From the NCBI GenBank assembly GCA_018105865.1, contig CM030851.1, forward strand, positions 11,024,828 through 11,088,827: a DNA stretch of 64,000 nt, in the 5' to 3' direction. Position 1 is the stretch's first letter. Each line of letters starts with the position of its first letter. The stretch is from Metaphire vulgaris. Its lineage: Eukaryota > Annelida > Clitellata > Crassiclitellata > Megascolecidae. The notes below the pieces were generated by a model. It made no database searches and had not been told where the DNA came from. It saw only the letters and a program-made list of their open reading frames with translations. Positions 52,135 to 62,784 of the stretch are shown here, piece by piece. Position numbers and translations under genes: made by a program.

Positions 52135-55100
52135 CACCCAAATAAACGCAACTGGCCATTTTCAAATAGCAAAAGTGTAGTAGGCTACATGTCTGGATCT
52201 CATATTTGTCAAATTATTTACAACTAATAAAAGCACTTCACTAGATGGACATCTTCTGGAAGTTTTGTACTCTGAGATTTAGTGTATCACTTACTAATTA
52301 AAACAATGTCATAAGAAATAATGATGTCTTGTGTGTGTGTTTTGTGTTTGTTTATAGACGCGTCCGTATCAAAGACGATGGGCGCCTATGTGTGTTTGTG
52401 TGTTTTGGCTCCTCCTTTCTCAACCAGGGCTTACCACCGATGCTGTGCATGTTAATTATAATACGTAAGAATATCAATAAATGGTGTACCAAATCCATTC
52501 ACAAATGACCAGATTATTTGTATAAAATCATAGTAGAAAGCAATACGAGAGACCATGGACGAGGTATGCTCAAGTACAGTGTTGCTATGTTCATTGGCAG
52601 ATTTTGGTTTCTGGATGATTAAGTCCACTCGCTTTACTAGTATCACCATTTTAATTTTAAAATGCAACAAAAACCACCTATTCTTTCTATTCAAATTATA
52701 CATACTAACCAATCTTTTCACACGCTTTTGTTCGAGTGAGATTTAAATGCGTCATTCCGTTATGCGGCGATAGAGACTTGTCTTTAATAGACAACCAGCA
52801 GAAAGCAACGGAATTCGGATCGACATCAATGTCAATTCCAATGCATTTCGATGCGCGGATACACTGGCGCTTACAACCGGTAAAAGACGCTTCACGAGCA
52901 GGAACTCCCTCTGCCATGCTCATGCCATGCATAGGGGCAGACCAAACATATTCGCAGCCAATTGATATCTCTGCGCAATAGAACGCACGACTCGTTGTCA
53001 ATATCACCTTATCTATAGTGGCGAATCCGCGTCTTTTCCATGACCCTGTTTCCTAATGTGCCAATTTCTAAATGGTGACGATTAAGACAGTCTGGGGTCG
53101 TTTCAATAATTGAAATCTTGAGGTTTTTAGGTCCACAATTGAATTTACTAATTTTTTCGATAAAGCCGCATACTTGAATTATATCTTTAATTTTTGACCA
53201 AAGACTTATGCGCTGATGTTAAAAAAGAAACTAGAAATTCTAGACTTCCATGCAGTAAAAGCATATATATATACCTTTTTCTGGAATAAAAGAAAGAAGT
53301 AACGGTGTAGGAGGAACAGCAATGGCAGCTGTAGAACGAGGATCAGTCCTACAGTCATTTCCCTTTATGCGATATTGCTCGATGAATGGAACGTTGAATC
53401 CGTTTGATAGGCTTTCATCGTCATAATATATAAAGCAACCGCCTGATATTTGATTCACTCTTGTATCGAATTCTATGCCGACGCAATCTGGCAATCTAAT
53501 GCATAGATCTTTGCACGCATCAGTTGTACGAAACTGAAAATAGTGCAGACCAGCGTTTGAACTGGTGTTGTTGGCAAAACGCCAACTTGTCACGCAACCA
53601 CCTGAAAACAGTAATTTCATATACTTAGCTGAGTGTATGCTAACTGAGGTCGCGCTTGTTAGTTAACGCGTGCCTATGAGATATATATTCGCTAAATAGG
53701 TCTCTTGTTGAGTTACACTCTCTTGAGCATCTGTTTGAGGAGTATTGTTGAGTGTATATTTCAGTCAACTCAGAATATCATTTTCTTGTGCAGTTACTAT
53801 CAGTCTGAAACGTTCTTTTGCATCAAGCCTGGCTTGAAATCTCCAATTATCGGATTTGAAAGCTACTGTTACAAAAATATTAGGTCATGACATTTCCATT
53901 ACAACTATATCGCAGCACAACATGCCTACACTTACCCGGATACAGACAGGTCCTGTCGATAAGGTACTGGACAGTGTCATAGGACCGACGGAATGTGTTA
54001 TTGGCCCACAAGTCTTCGGATCGTGTGTGCAACCAACATCCAGCCCTCGGATACTTTGCGGCCTGAAAATCGGCGGCGATGCATCGAGGCTCGTCCTGGC
54101 AAATGTTGAGACACGCTTCCACCGTGTCCACGGTTTTATAGTGTAAGCCATTGAGCGAATAGATATTCGGATATCGAATCCACCGCGGCTCACAGAGCGC
54201 TTCTGGTAAAAAAACTAAGCATAGAAGATGCAGGACGTGCTGATATGAATTATAACTGAAGCAAGTCGATATTTTTAAAGATTTTGGCCACATTTAAAAG
54301 TGTGAGATGAATACAAATGCAGTATATAAGAAGATTACTGTCAGGAACGATGCTATAGAAAGTGCAAGGGTGACACGAACACTACTTTCTGAGGTTGTTG
54401 ACAGTTGTCGGAAAAGCCAATGCCGATGGAAAGAGTTTCATCTTAATTTCAATTTGGCTGGTAAAATTGTCGACCAGTTCGGGACCAGACACGTCGGAAC
54501 GAATTTTTAGCAGGGGTACAGTTTTTTCAAAGTTAAAAGTCCTGACAAGCAAAAAAGATCGCCACCCTTCATTTATCCTCTTTTAAAAGTCCAGACAAGC
54601 AGAAAAGTCATTGCCCTTCCTTATATTCTTTTTAAAATCTTGAGAATCCTGACAGGCAAAAAACCAGCCTCATCTTTCAGGGTGCGGTGCACCCCATAAT
54701 TTTTTCAGGGGGTGCAGCCGCACCCCACACCCCACTTTCTACGGGCTTGATCGGAAATAAAATTTGTTGGCTAAGTCACAAATGAACCGACAAATTTATC
54801 GACAACAGGTTAACAATTGCATTGTCAGCAGATGTAAGCTTGTGGGCTATGTGCACATCTTTAAAATGACCTCCGATTTTGTCGACTACCTCTATCACAC
54901 TTTGTCATTATTAATCGAGATTATCATTCTTTCGTGCATGCCAAAAGATAAACCGTATACAGACTAAAGAAAGTCATGTTTTAGTTCAGTCCATGCAGCA
55001 ACTCATGAATTCAGTAAAGCCCTGCACGCTTACTGTTAAATCATTGTCCGCCGCGGTAATGGATACGGCGACGATGCAAGCCAAATTCCAAAATTGTTAA

Positions 55101-56589
55101 GCCAAAGAATATATGAATTCCAATCAAATGAAAATACACTTATATAATTCAGAATATAATTAGCTAATATTAGTGAGTAACACTAAAGATTTATCAAGGA
55201 CAATATCGAAAATCTGCAAATCAAATGCTTCAAAATTTGACAACTGCGTCACTGCTTCCCTATCATATAATAAGAGTTTCATTAGGCTGTACTTAAACGA
55301 AGTTTCCCACATTGGCAATGACAATAAAACAGGGTCGCATGAATATTATTAGGAATAAATGATTCGTCGTTCATCATCCGTCAAAATAAATTACAATATA
55401 CACACTGTACGTCAATAAACTGTTCAGTGCTACTAACAGGGCGCGATTTGTAGGGGAAGGGAGATTCCTCCTCCCCCACTGCCCAACTGCATTTCCCCAC
55501 TGCTGCATCCCCACTACTACAACCCCACTGCTACACGTCCCCAACAACTACATCCCCAGCTCGACATATCCCCCCACTGCTCCAGGTCACAAATCGCACC
55601 CTGGTTACCAATGAATTGAAAACAGAATCTGTTCGAATGCATGCTTCCTTACCGGCTTCATCGATAGCAAAGAAACGAGGCGACGGAGGAGGTGGCGAAG
55701 ATGGAATCACTGCAGTAACATCATCAGCAGCGGCAGGATGTTTACATTTCGTTCTTTTAGCTCGATATGGTTCGGCGTCGAGTGGACTCCTGTGACCATT
55801 TGACGTGGTTTTCTCGTCGAAGTATGTATAGCAGCCGCCCGATATGTGATTCACTCTTCTGTCGAATTCTATGCCGATGCAGCCGTGCATCCGGAGGCAC
55901 AGACGTTCACACATTTCAACTGTGCGGTACTGGAAATAGTGAAGACCAGCGTTCGAACTGTTGTTGTTGTTGTTGTTGTTGTTGTTGTCCCATTTTGTCA
56001 TGCAATCTGAAGACAATTTTCGCAAGTACTGAGCGTCGAATGTGTACTCACGTATATACTATGAATAATTCAACTGAAGATTCTAGGACTATAGTATAGA
56101 TAGCAGGAGCGCTGCACATTACGCACGTTAAAACAGGTCCTGCATTGAAATCTCTGTAGCAACTTAAAAGACTGGAGGTTTATTTTGAACTCGTTTACAG
56201 TTGTCACAACACTATCCCCTGGGCTAAACTAGGACTAAACATTCAATTTCAACGCAAGGCGCATTATTACTATCAATGCACAATCCACATGTTACAATTT
56301 CAAATTGAGTCAAGCTGTTACCTGTCTCGTTCGACAGAACTGTAGAAAAGAAAATATATCAAATGTTATTACATCTTCAACAAATCTTTACAATTTAATG
56401 CACAATCCACATGTAAATAGTTTAAATTATACTTGATTCAAACACTATGTAAACACAGAACTGCCTAAAAGAAAATACACAAATGTTATTACATCTTCAA
56501 CAAATCACACAATTTATATATATATATATAAATAGTTCAGATATATATATTCATAACACTATGTAAACTATAAGCAATGTCCTATGCAC

Positions 56590-56672
<83 letters not shown>

Positions 56673-59600
56673 GTATATATATATGCGTGTGTGTGCGATA
56701 TGCATGTATACAACTATACTATAATACATATTTATTTATTTATATGTAGGGCATATGCATACTACGGATCGAATTGAGATGCATCATCAGAGTGGATCCT
56801 GCTACCGAGTTGCATTTTGCTATTTATTATATATTATTGTTTAAATGCCATGCAGAATACAAAGAATAACGTGCTAATCTCGGCTATAGACATTTGAACA
56901 AAATGGAAGCATAATACTATATTTGAAAATTTCTGTGACTGTTGAATCGGCCCCAAGACATGACGAGCCAGAATCTCAAGATGTATAGAATTATTCAAAA
57001 ATGTCATCATAAAACATATAGCTTAAGTGGCGCATAAAATGGCACTGATTGAATATGCCACGATATATAAATTACGCTACAATTCTTTTATATAAATTTT
57101 AAACAGCCCATTACCATTATGCTTACTTGTAATAATATAAGTTCCTACGCACGTATTTCCAATATTTTGTCATTCTGTTTCGCTTGAAACTGGTCAATTC
57201 CTGTTAATTTGAACTGCATTAGAATATTGAAAATTTTTATGTAAATAATGTGGCATGCGGTGCCAACAGTCGAATATCGCTTAAGCACAACTTTTAGGCA
57301 AAAATTCCATTTATTAGTTTTGCTATTTAAAATGACTAATATTTAGAAGATATTTGACTATTTTACTTTTTATTATTTTTCAATCAGTTAATTGATAACA
57401 TTCAAAAAGGTTGATTCTATTTTCAGTTTTCCTAAATTTTCAATTTTAGAATTACAGTTGAATGATGGCTATTTTTCAGTTATTGAGAAATTTCACTTTC
57501 TGTTAACTGAAGGTAAACTTGTCAGAACCGTGATGTTGCCGATAATTAATGAGCCTACTCTATTACCCATTTAAAATAAAACCACCAGCCCATACCATTT
57601 TTTGCTATTTTGTCGTAGAGTTTTCTGTTATTCCAGCAATAATAATAGTAGTAATATGGTGTCAAATTGCGATAGGTTTTAAAAGACGGATCAAATGTAA
57701 GGTTCATTGAAGTCATTTGCTTTGGTCCAATAATTCCATTTATTACATTAGCCTACTATTTCAAAATCATGGTTGCGTTTTAACGGCTTTGGAAGTTATT
57801 TGAATTTAGACATGTTCGGTCAATAATGTATTGGTTTCATTCCAGAACGAAACGTTAATTTGATAACAGGTCTTCCATCTTTTGGTTCCAACATCCAGAA
57901 CCTTCTTTTTTTTGAAAATCCACAGACATCGGAGGTCGTCCTGGCAAAAGTTGAGACACGCCTCCATTGAATTCAAGCCCAAATAATGCAAGCCGTTGCG
58001 TGAGTAGAGATCAGGGTAACGAATCCATCTTGGCTCACACAACGACTCTGGACAAAATTAAATAAATAGAATACATGCTCACAACAGGAAAACGCCTCAC
58101 TGCCAGCATGGGGGCCGCAACAGGGATAATTAATCAATATTTAGGCCCAATGGGCCACAATGTATTTGGCCCACCCAATTTCAAAAATTAAAATGTTTTG
58201 TGGAACTAATAACCCCAAATCCCCATTAAGAGAGCTGGTTTCTTCTATTATTTATAGACCACAAAAGATTATAAAATTGATACCCTGTTTGAAATTGGAC
58301 AATGCTTAGTATTTAAAAAGTGATGAAACGAATTAAAATCATGGAGGTTCCACAAGCCAAATCAGTTTGGGTGGTCCAACATGGCCAATATTTCAGAGTC
58401 AAGACAGCGCAGCGAGAAATTCTTGCCGTTACGATCATTGAAAAAAACACAGCTGCATGGTTGTATAAATATAATAATTTTGAATGGTCTTCCACATCTG
58501 TGACATCTCAATTATATATTGCAATATTATGCCAATATATAGCGCCATCTTATCTCTCGATTGATTTTTTAGACATTCGACAGAGAATAGATTTATGAAA
58601 GACTTTGTATAGTGTCGTTTCAAATGGCTCATTATTTTTCGTGGCAGTTCGAAAGCTCTAGAAAAATTTGAGACAGAATATATTGACAATTCTAGTACGG
58701 TTTGACACAGCAAAGATGGGGACACAAGAATATGTGGTTTTAATTCGTTTCATCACTTTCTGAATTTGTGCATATCTACTGCATCCGTAACACTAGCATT
58801 GTCCAATTTTGGTTTTATAATATTTTTGAAAAAAACCTGTAATAGAAGAAACCATCGGATCTCTCGATTGATTTTTAGACATTTGACAGAGAATAGATTT
58901 TCGAAAGACTTTGTATAGTGTCGTTTCAAATGGCTCATTATTTTTTTGTGGCCGTTGCGTGAAGTCTAGAAAAATTTGAGACAGAATATATTGACAATTC
59001 TAGTCTTGGCTGACACAGCAAAGATGGGGACACAAGAATATGTGGTTTTAATTCGTTTCATCACTCTTCTGAATTTTTGCATATCTATAGCCTATACTGT
59101 AGCACTAGTCCTTGCATTGTCCAATTTCAAACAGGCCATGTTGGCCCACCCAATATTTGGCTTGTGGCGCCCTCCATGATTGCCAGTAAACTAATTTAAT
59201 ACATTTTACACTGTAGTTCCTATAGTAAGCTTTCATATTTCCATGATTTCGGACCAGGCACGTCGGAACGAATTTTTTGCAGAGGGTGCAGATTTTCCGA
59301 GGCGAATATCAATTTTTTTGGCGGACAAGCAAAAAAAGGTTATTTCATATATATTTTTGAGTCGACAAGCAATAAAGGTCATCCCCTATACATATTTTTG
59401 AGTCGACAAGCAAAAACAATTCCAGAGGGTGCAAATCTGCACCCCAGCCTCTTCTTCCAGGGGGTGCGCTGCACCACTACTTTTTTCCAGGGGGTGCAGC
59501 TGCACCCCCACTTCGTACGGGCCTGTTTCGGAATGAAAAGTAACATCACAAGAGTACAATTCTAGACTGGTTGGGAGTATAAGCCTATACTCTCAACCAA

Positions 59601-59907
59601 TAAAGAATTAAACCTCTATATATAAGATTGCGCTTGGTGATTGTGTTCGTGCATACAGGTTATCTACTGCCTATATATAAAACGTTAAATGTAACATTTA
59701 ATAATAAAGGCACCGTTTGAATGGGTTATTTAGAAACGAAATTAAAATTGGCAATTGGGATTGCTTTAATATTATATTTTCATGCTGGTATGATTAATCA
59801 AATAACAGATTACTTGAGTTTCCGATACAACAAGAGTTACCTTTATCATCAAAATCGAATGATAATGATATCGTAAAACAGTATATTAATACATAACTAA
59901 AATACAT
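47638..59907 (-). CDS. Unit 4: PAN x4 / Lys-Thr-rich / C1q x3 protein, PAN-a lost
   Basis: Joining 59841-59907, 56322-56339, 55653-56006, 53936-54202, 53275-53601, 52710-52970, 49421-51547 and 47638-48872 gives 4656 nt (1551 aa plus stop), open throughout. The PAN-a exon (57802-58047) is broken and has no donor; because its neighbours are phase 1, skipping it keeps frame. This copy is the most diverged: its stalk is Lys/Arg/Ile-rich with less Thr, the microexon reads LSNET and PAN-b has a poly-Asn run. It has no membrane segment and should be secreted. Confidence 0.7.
49044..49209. mobile_element. hAT MITE, exact duplication CCGAAAAC
   Basis: 166 bp, CAGGGGCGTAGCGACGGG to CTGGCTACGTCCCTG, flanked on both sides by CCGAAAAC (49036-49043 and 49210-49217). 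It lies about 170 bp upstream of the C1q acceptor of unit 4. Confidence 0.85.
49421..51547 (-). CDS. Unit 4 exon 8: Lys/Arg- and Thr-rich stalk
   Basis: 709 codons, open, from GIKGTEVFATLASIG. Two LLVTRKPTIKMTA/LFVMRRPAFKMTA basic repeats come first. Four ~25-residue repeats with RKPKM...IRY.IPAAIIHK follow (about 50520-50860), then Thr/Pro-rich sequence with EEIL(I/L)ST repeats. Donor CCCG|gttagt. Much less Thr-pure than units 1-3. Confidence 0.75.
51700..52133 (+). mobile_element. LINE 3' end, RTE-like, with (GAT)n tail
   Basis: The plus strand reads WSVALYGAETWTMRKEDIKR then LEAFEMGIWRKMLKV, a strong RTE-like ORF2 signature, with later frame damage, and ends in ASNRSEWRNW and a GAT tract (52089-52133). 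Confidence 0.8.
52710..52970 (-). CDS. Unit 4 exon 7: PAN-e module
   Basis: 87 codons from EISIGCEYVWSAPMHGMS to KACEKI; six cysteines. The donor is ATTG|gttagt, six bases further on and stronger than the gtctgt of units 1-3. Confidence 0.78.
53275..53601 (-). CDS. Unit 4 exon 6: PAN-d module
   Basis: 109 codons from GGCVTSWRFANNTSSNAGLHY to FIPEK; six cysteines. Acceptor tttcag, donor AAAAAG|gtatat. Confidence 0.8.
53936..54202 (-). CDS. Unit 4 exon 5: PAN-c module
   Basis: 89 codons from EALCEPRWIRYPNIYSLNG to LIDRTCLYP; six cysteines. Acceptor taccag, donor CCGG|gtaagt. Confidence 0.8.
54486..54749. mobile_element. Non-autonomous element with internal GACAAGCA repeats, copy 1
   Basis: CAGACACGTCGGAACGAATTT to CTACGGGCTTG, with three internal 'gacaagcaaaaaa' repeats and GGGTGCA(G/C) boxes. 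Same family as 59255-59525; the flanking 8-mers match only in part. Confidence 0.65.
55653..56006 (-). CDS. Unit 4 exon 4: PAN-b module with poly-Asn
   Basis: 118 codons. DCMTKWD is followed by nine Asn from an (AAC)n run, then SSNAGLHYFQYR and the usual six-cysteine core, ending FFAIDEA. Acceptor ttcag, donor GCCG|gtaagg. Confidence 0.8.
55960..55988 (-). repeat. Coding (AAC)n microsatellite
   Basis: A GTT run on the plus strand gives the Asn tract in unit 4 PAN-b. Units 1-3 have no such run at this place. Confidence 0.9.
56322..56339 (-). CDS. Unit 4 exon 3: 18-nt microexon (LSNET)
   Basis: TTCTGTCGAACGAGACAG between ctacag and gtaaca. It differs from units 1-3 but keeps length, phase and an N-x-T sequon (N-E-T). 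Confidence 0.65.
56515..56690. repeat. (AT)n microsatellite cluster
   Basis: Several AT runs broken by short other sequence, in unit 4 intron. Confidence 0.9.
57802..58047 (-). pseudogene. Unit 4 PAN-a exon, broken
   Basis: The start is normal (ESLCEPRWIRYPDLYSRNG, CLNFCQDDLRC). A 4-nt deletion after the Cys codon and further indels shift the frame and remove the GCWIH motif. The donor position reads CAA|ATAACT instead of CCAA|GTRAGC, so it cannot be spliced normally. Confidence 0.75.
58107..59178. mobile_element. Decayed hAT element with internal duplication
   Basis: Ends CATGGGGGCCGC and CATGGAGGGCGC (inverted) bound 1072 bp, flanked by ACTGCCAG and ATTGCCAG (7 of 8 match). About 200 bp is directly repeated (58553-58760 and 58858-59070). 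The minus strand reads MSHLKRHYTKSFENLFS, similar to the N-terminal region of some hAT transposases. It lies in unit 4 intron 1. Confidence 0.65.
59255..59525. mobile_element. Non-autonomous element with internal GACAAGCA repeats, copy 2
   Basis: CAGGCACGTCGGAACGAATTT to TTCGTACGGGCCTG, flanked by TTTCGGAC and TTTCGGAA (7 of 8 match), consistent with hAT. Confidence 0.7.
59841..59907 (-). CDS. Unit 4 exon 1: signal peptide
   Basis: 22 codons, MYFSYVLIYCFTISLSF then DFDDK, donor AAAG|gtaact, phase 1. Confidence 0.72.
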
Positions 59908-60140
59908 CTTTGATAAGTTAATAATAAAAATTCTTCACATATTTACACTAAAATTAAAGACGTTTAATGCAACAAAGCAGTCGTTAATTTAATTTTTCCT
60001 TTGAATAATTTTAACAATCGTAACTTGAACTGACTTCCATCACAGACACATTATCAACGTCATCATCAGAGGATTGTTTCGAATCAAATAATACCGTATT
60101 AATACGATTTATCATTTTTATTACGAATAATTATATATAT
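59908..60140 (-). promoter_or_regulatory. Unit 4 upstream block
   Basis: Closest to the block at 1-180. It carries TGATGACGTTG (minus strand, about 60056-60066), a fuller CRE-like site than in units 1-3. Confidence 0.5.
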
Positions 60141-60299
60141 ATATATATGTATATAAATTTTTTTAAATTTTTTTATGATTAGATTAGATTACTAAGATTA
60201 TATATGATATGATATATATGACGCTATGATATAGCTACGTGACTACGTCATGTTGACAAGTGACTTCCGACTGTTGCGCTCAGGAAATTTTTTTTACAA

Positions 60300-60545
60300 A
60301 AAAGCCCTGGATTTTTAGAACAAGATTAAACCCCCATCTTTTTGACCTGGCTTATCCACCTTATAGGCTGCCACCCGTTTGTCCTGCCGGATACACTGGA
60401 TTTGACCCGGATCTTTAAATGAGTTTGATTTGGTGTGCCGTCGGTTGATGCGACTGTGCATTATGAAGTGGCGCTATTTAAGTCAGTGCACTATTGGTCC
60501 TATTAATCTTAGTAATCTAATCTTATCTTACATTTTAAAGATTAG
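60300..60545 (+). mobile_element. LINE 3' end, CR1/L2-like, copy 2
   Basis: Alignable with 44130-44290 (cctggatttgacccggatctt, tgcattatgaagtggcgc). More decayed; a third fragment may lie at 60860-60990. Confidence 0.55.
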
Positions 60546-60607
60546 AATAGTACGACCAATATACTGCCATCTTTTAGATCTAATTCTAATACGTAGGCTA
60601 CCATTTG

Positions 60608-60847
60608 CAGTGGCGTAGCGACGGGGGGCGGTGGGAGCGAAACACCCCAGGCGGCACTTGCTCAACGGGCGGCATTTTCGAGAAAACCCTTTTTTACATA
60701 TGAAAAATATTTTTAGGAAGTAGCGATAATGTTTTTTGCTTGTCAAGAATTTAGCGAAAAGGCGGCATTTTTGCCTATCAAGAATTTTAACGTAAAGGCG
60801 GCAATTTTTTATCGGCCCGGGCGGCACTTTGCCGCGCCACGCCACTG
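60608..60847. mobile_element. hAT MITE, exact duplication ACCATTTG
   Basis: CAGTGGCGTAGCGACGG to GCCGCGCCACGCCACTG, 240 bp with repeated GGCGGCA boxes. ACCATTTG flanks both sides (60600-60607 and 60848-60855). Confidence 0.85.
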
Positions 60848-60990
60848 ACCATTTGGCTTGCCTATCCTCTTAGGAAGCGACCCTGTGAATCTGACGAACT
60901 TTCCGTCTTGACCTGGCTCTAGTTCACATTTGATTTGGTACGTCGTCGGCTGATGCCCTAGGTATTAGGCGAATGTCGCCATAGAATTTG

Positions 60991-61390
60991 GTTGGTCGAC
61001 TGAATTTCGTCGCAACTCTTGCAATGACGGCGATTGGTGCGGTGGCCGACTGACTGACTGGTAGAGGCTACGCCCACTAGCCAATAGGAGAACGTTCAGC
61101 CAACTATGTAACAGGCGCTAACTGTAGTAGAACGTAGATTGAGTGGTCAACTGGTCATTGTCTATTCTAGACGCATTTGCTGCTCTGCAAACTTATCCAC
61201 ACAGTTCAACGAGCGTGAAAGACTGAATGCAAGACAAGCTTTGGTCAGCACGTAATTAAAGACACCGTTACCAAATCTGGACTTTTAAAGAACTCGTTTA
61301 GATCATCACAAGATGCGATTTTTCTTGAAATTGTAAATTTCTCGATAATTGGTCTGACATACGTGGCATATTTTACGACATGCAGTGATG
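60991..61390. other. Intergenic before unit 5 3' end
   Basis: No gene seen. From about 61250 it aligns with the conserved 3' flanks of units 2 and 3 (gtaattaaagacac, caaatctggacttttaaag). Confidence 0.5.
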
Positions 61391-61392
61391 AA

Positions 61393-61398
61393 TTTAAT
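61393..61398 (-). promoter_or_regulatory. Candidate poly(A) signal ATTAAA, unit 5
   Basis: About 150 bp after the stop in the conserved AATTAAATTCATC context. Confidence 0.5.
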
Positions 61399-61546
61399 TA
61401 GAAAACCCGAGAACAAAATCAGATAACAGCAGATGCGTTGCATTTATACGGAATAATGTCTTAAATCCGGATTCAATTAACAAACTATAGATGCACATTA
61501 ACAACAAAGTATTGATAAATGTACAATAATAACTATCGAAAGATTA

Positions 61547-62784
61547 TTAGATATTGTATAGAATCATTCCAAAGAACGATGTGAACTCATTTGTGTCGGA
61601 CGAATAGCTGTGACTTTCAACAGCTGCGACGACCTTCAGAACATCGTTGGCGCTCAGGGCCACTATCGCGCCATGACCTGCGATCGCATCATTAGTTTGA
61701 GTCTTTGTATCATGTGTGATCTCTATTAACTTCTCTCCGTTACGTTGGAGACTGAAACGCAAGGGCTTATTATCCGGGGTAATTCCGCTCCTTATGTATA
61801 CATAATAGTATCCGGCCACTTTGATTTTTAGAGTATTTGTGTTCTCATCCCATAGACCATCTTTATTGTAGGCTACGCTGTTAAACGAGAACGGGTCCAA
61901 TGGACCATCCTCAGTATCGGACGAGATGTCATTCTGGAGGACCCACGCCTGCGAGGTAGCGCGTTTGGGAAGGTATGGGAAGACGGAAAATGTCAACAGC
62001 TGATAGTCATTATAGTCGTAGACTTCACTGCCAGCTGTTTTCAGGGTAATTTTCGTTCCAGCTTTGCACTCAAAGAGGAATTCGACAGACAATGTCGTTT
62101 CTCCTTGATATTTATTACCCTCTCTGCTTACCACGAATTCTGTATCAGGGTCGTCTGATCCAGTAAAACCCAACGTCATCGTGGTACTACCCTTCGAATT
62201 CGATCCGATGGTAACGCTGAGGAAGTACAGTCCGCTCTTGGTGCAAGTATATTGGTTGGTGGTTTCGTCGAAAACTCCGGACGACTTTCCTATCTTCGGC
62301 ACGAAACGCACGGCATCTTGAGGCCCGGGAGGGACAGAGCCGACGGCATGTACCGTGCGCAAGACTGCATCGTCCGTCATGGCGTCCGAAACACTGAACA
62401 CGCTGAGCATTGTTTCGGAGTTGTCGCTGAATATTTTACCACTGTCGAGGGACAGTTGCAGAGTGTCCGATGGCGACAGTTGCAACAGTCCACTGCGGCA
62501 GACTGTATTGGGTCCCTTATGAACAGATGACGCCCAAGACAAACCCATGACAGTTTTACTTTTCTTTGCCAATGAGATGGTTGCCTTTTGACCAACGACC
62601 AATCCGACGCAAATTTCTGCGAAGTAAACACCGGTGGACGTAGTTGTGTAGGTTAAGGCTGATTTGCTGGTCGACGCCTTTTTGACGCTGGTAAGATCGA
62701 TGGTTAGAGGAACTGGATTCGATGGGGCGATGATGATCCCACTCAGACTAGCGGAGAACACATATTGGCGATCCGCAGGCAATT
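61547..62784 (-). CDS. Unit 5 last exon: three C1q-like domains
   Basis: 412 codons from ELPADRQYVFSASLSG, open; domain 2 FDETTNQYTCTKSGLYFLS, domain 3 LWDENTNTLKIKVAGYYYVY, ending SFFGMILYNI. About 180 bp at 62262-62440 is nearly the same as unit 3. Confidence 0.8.
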
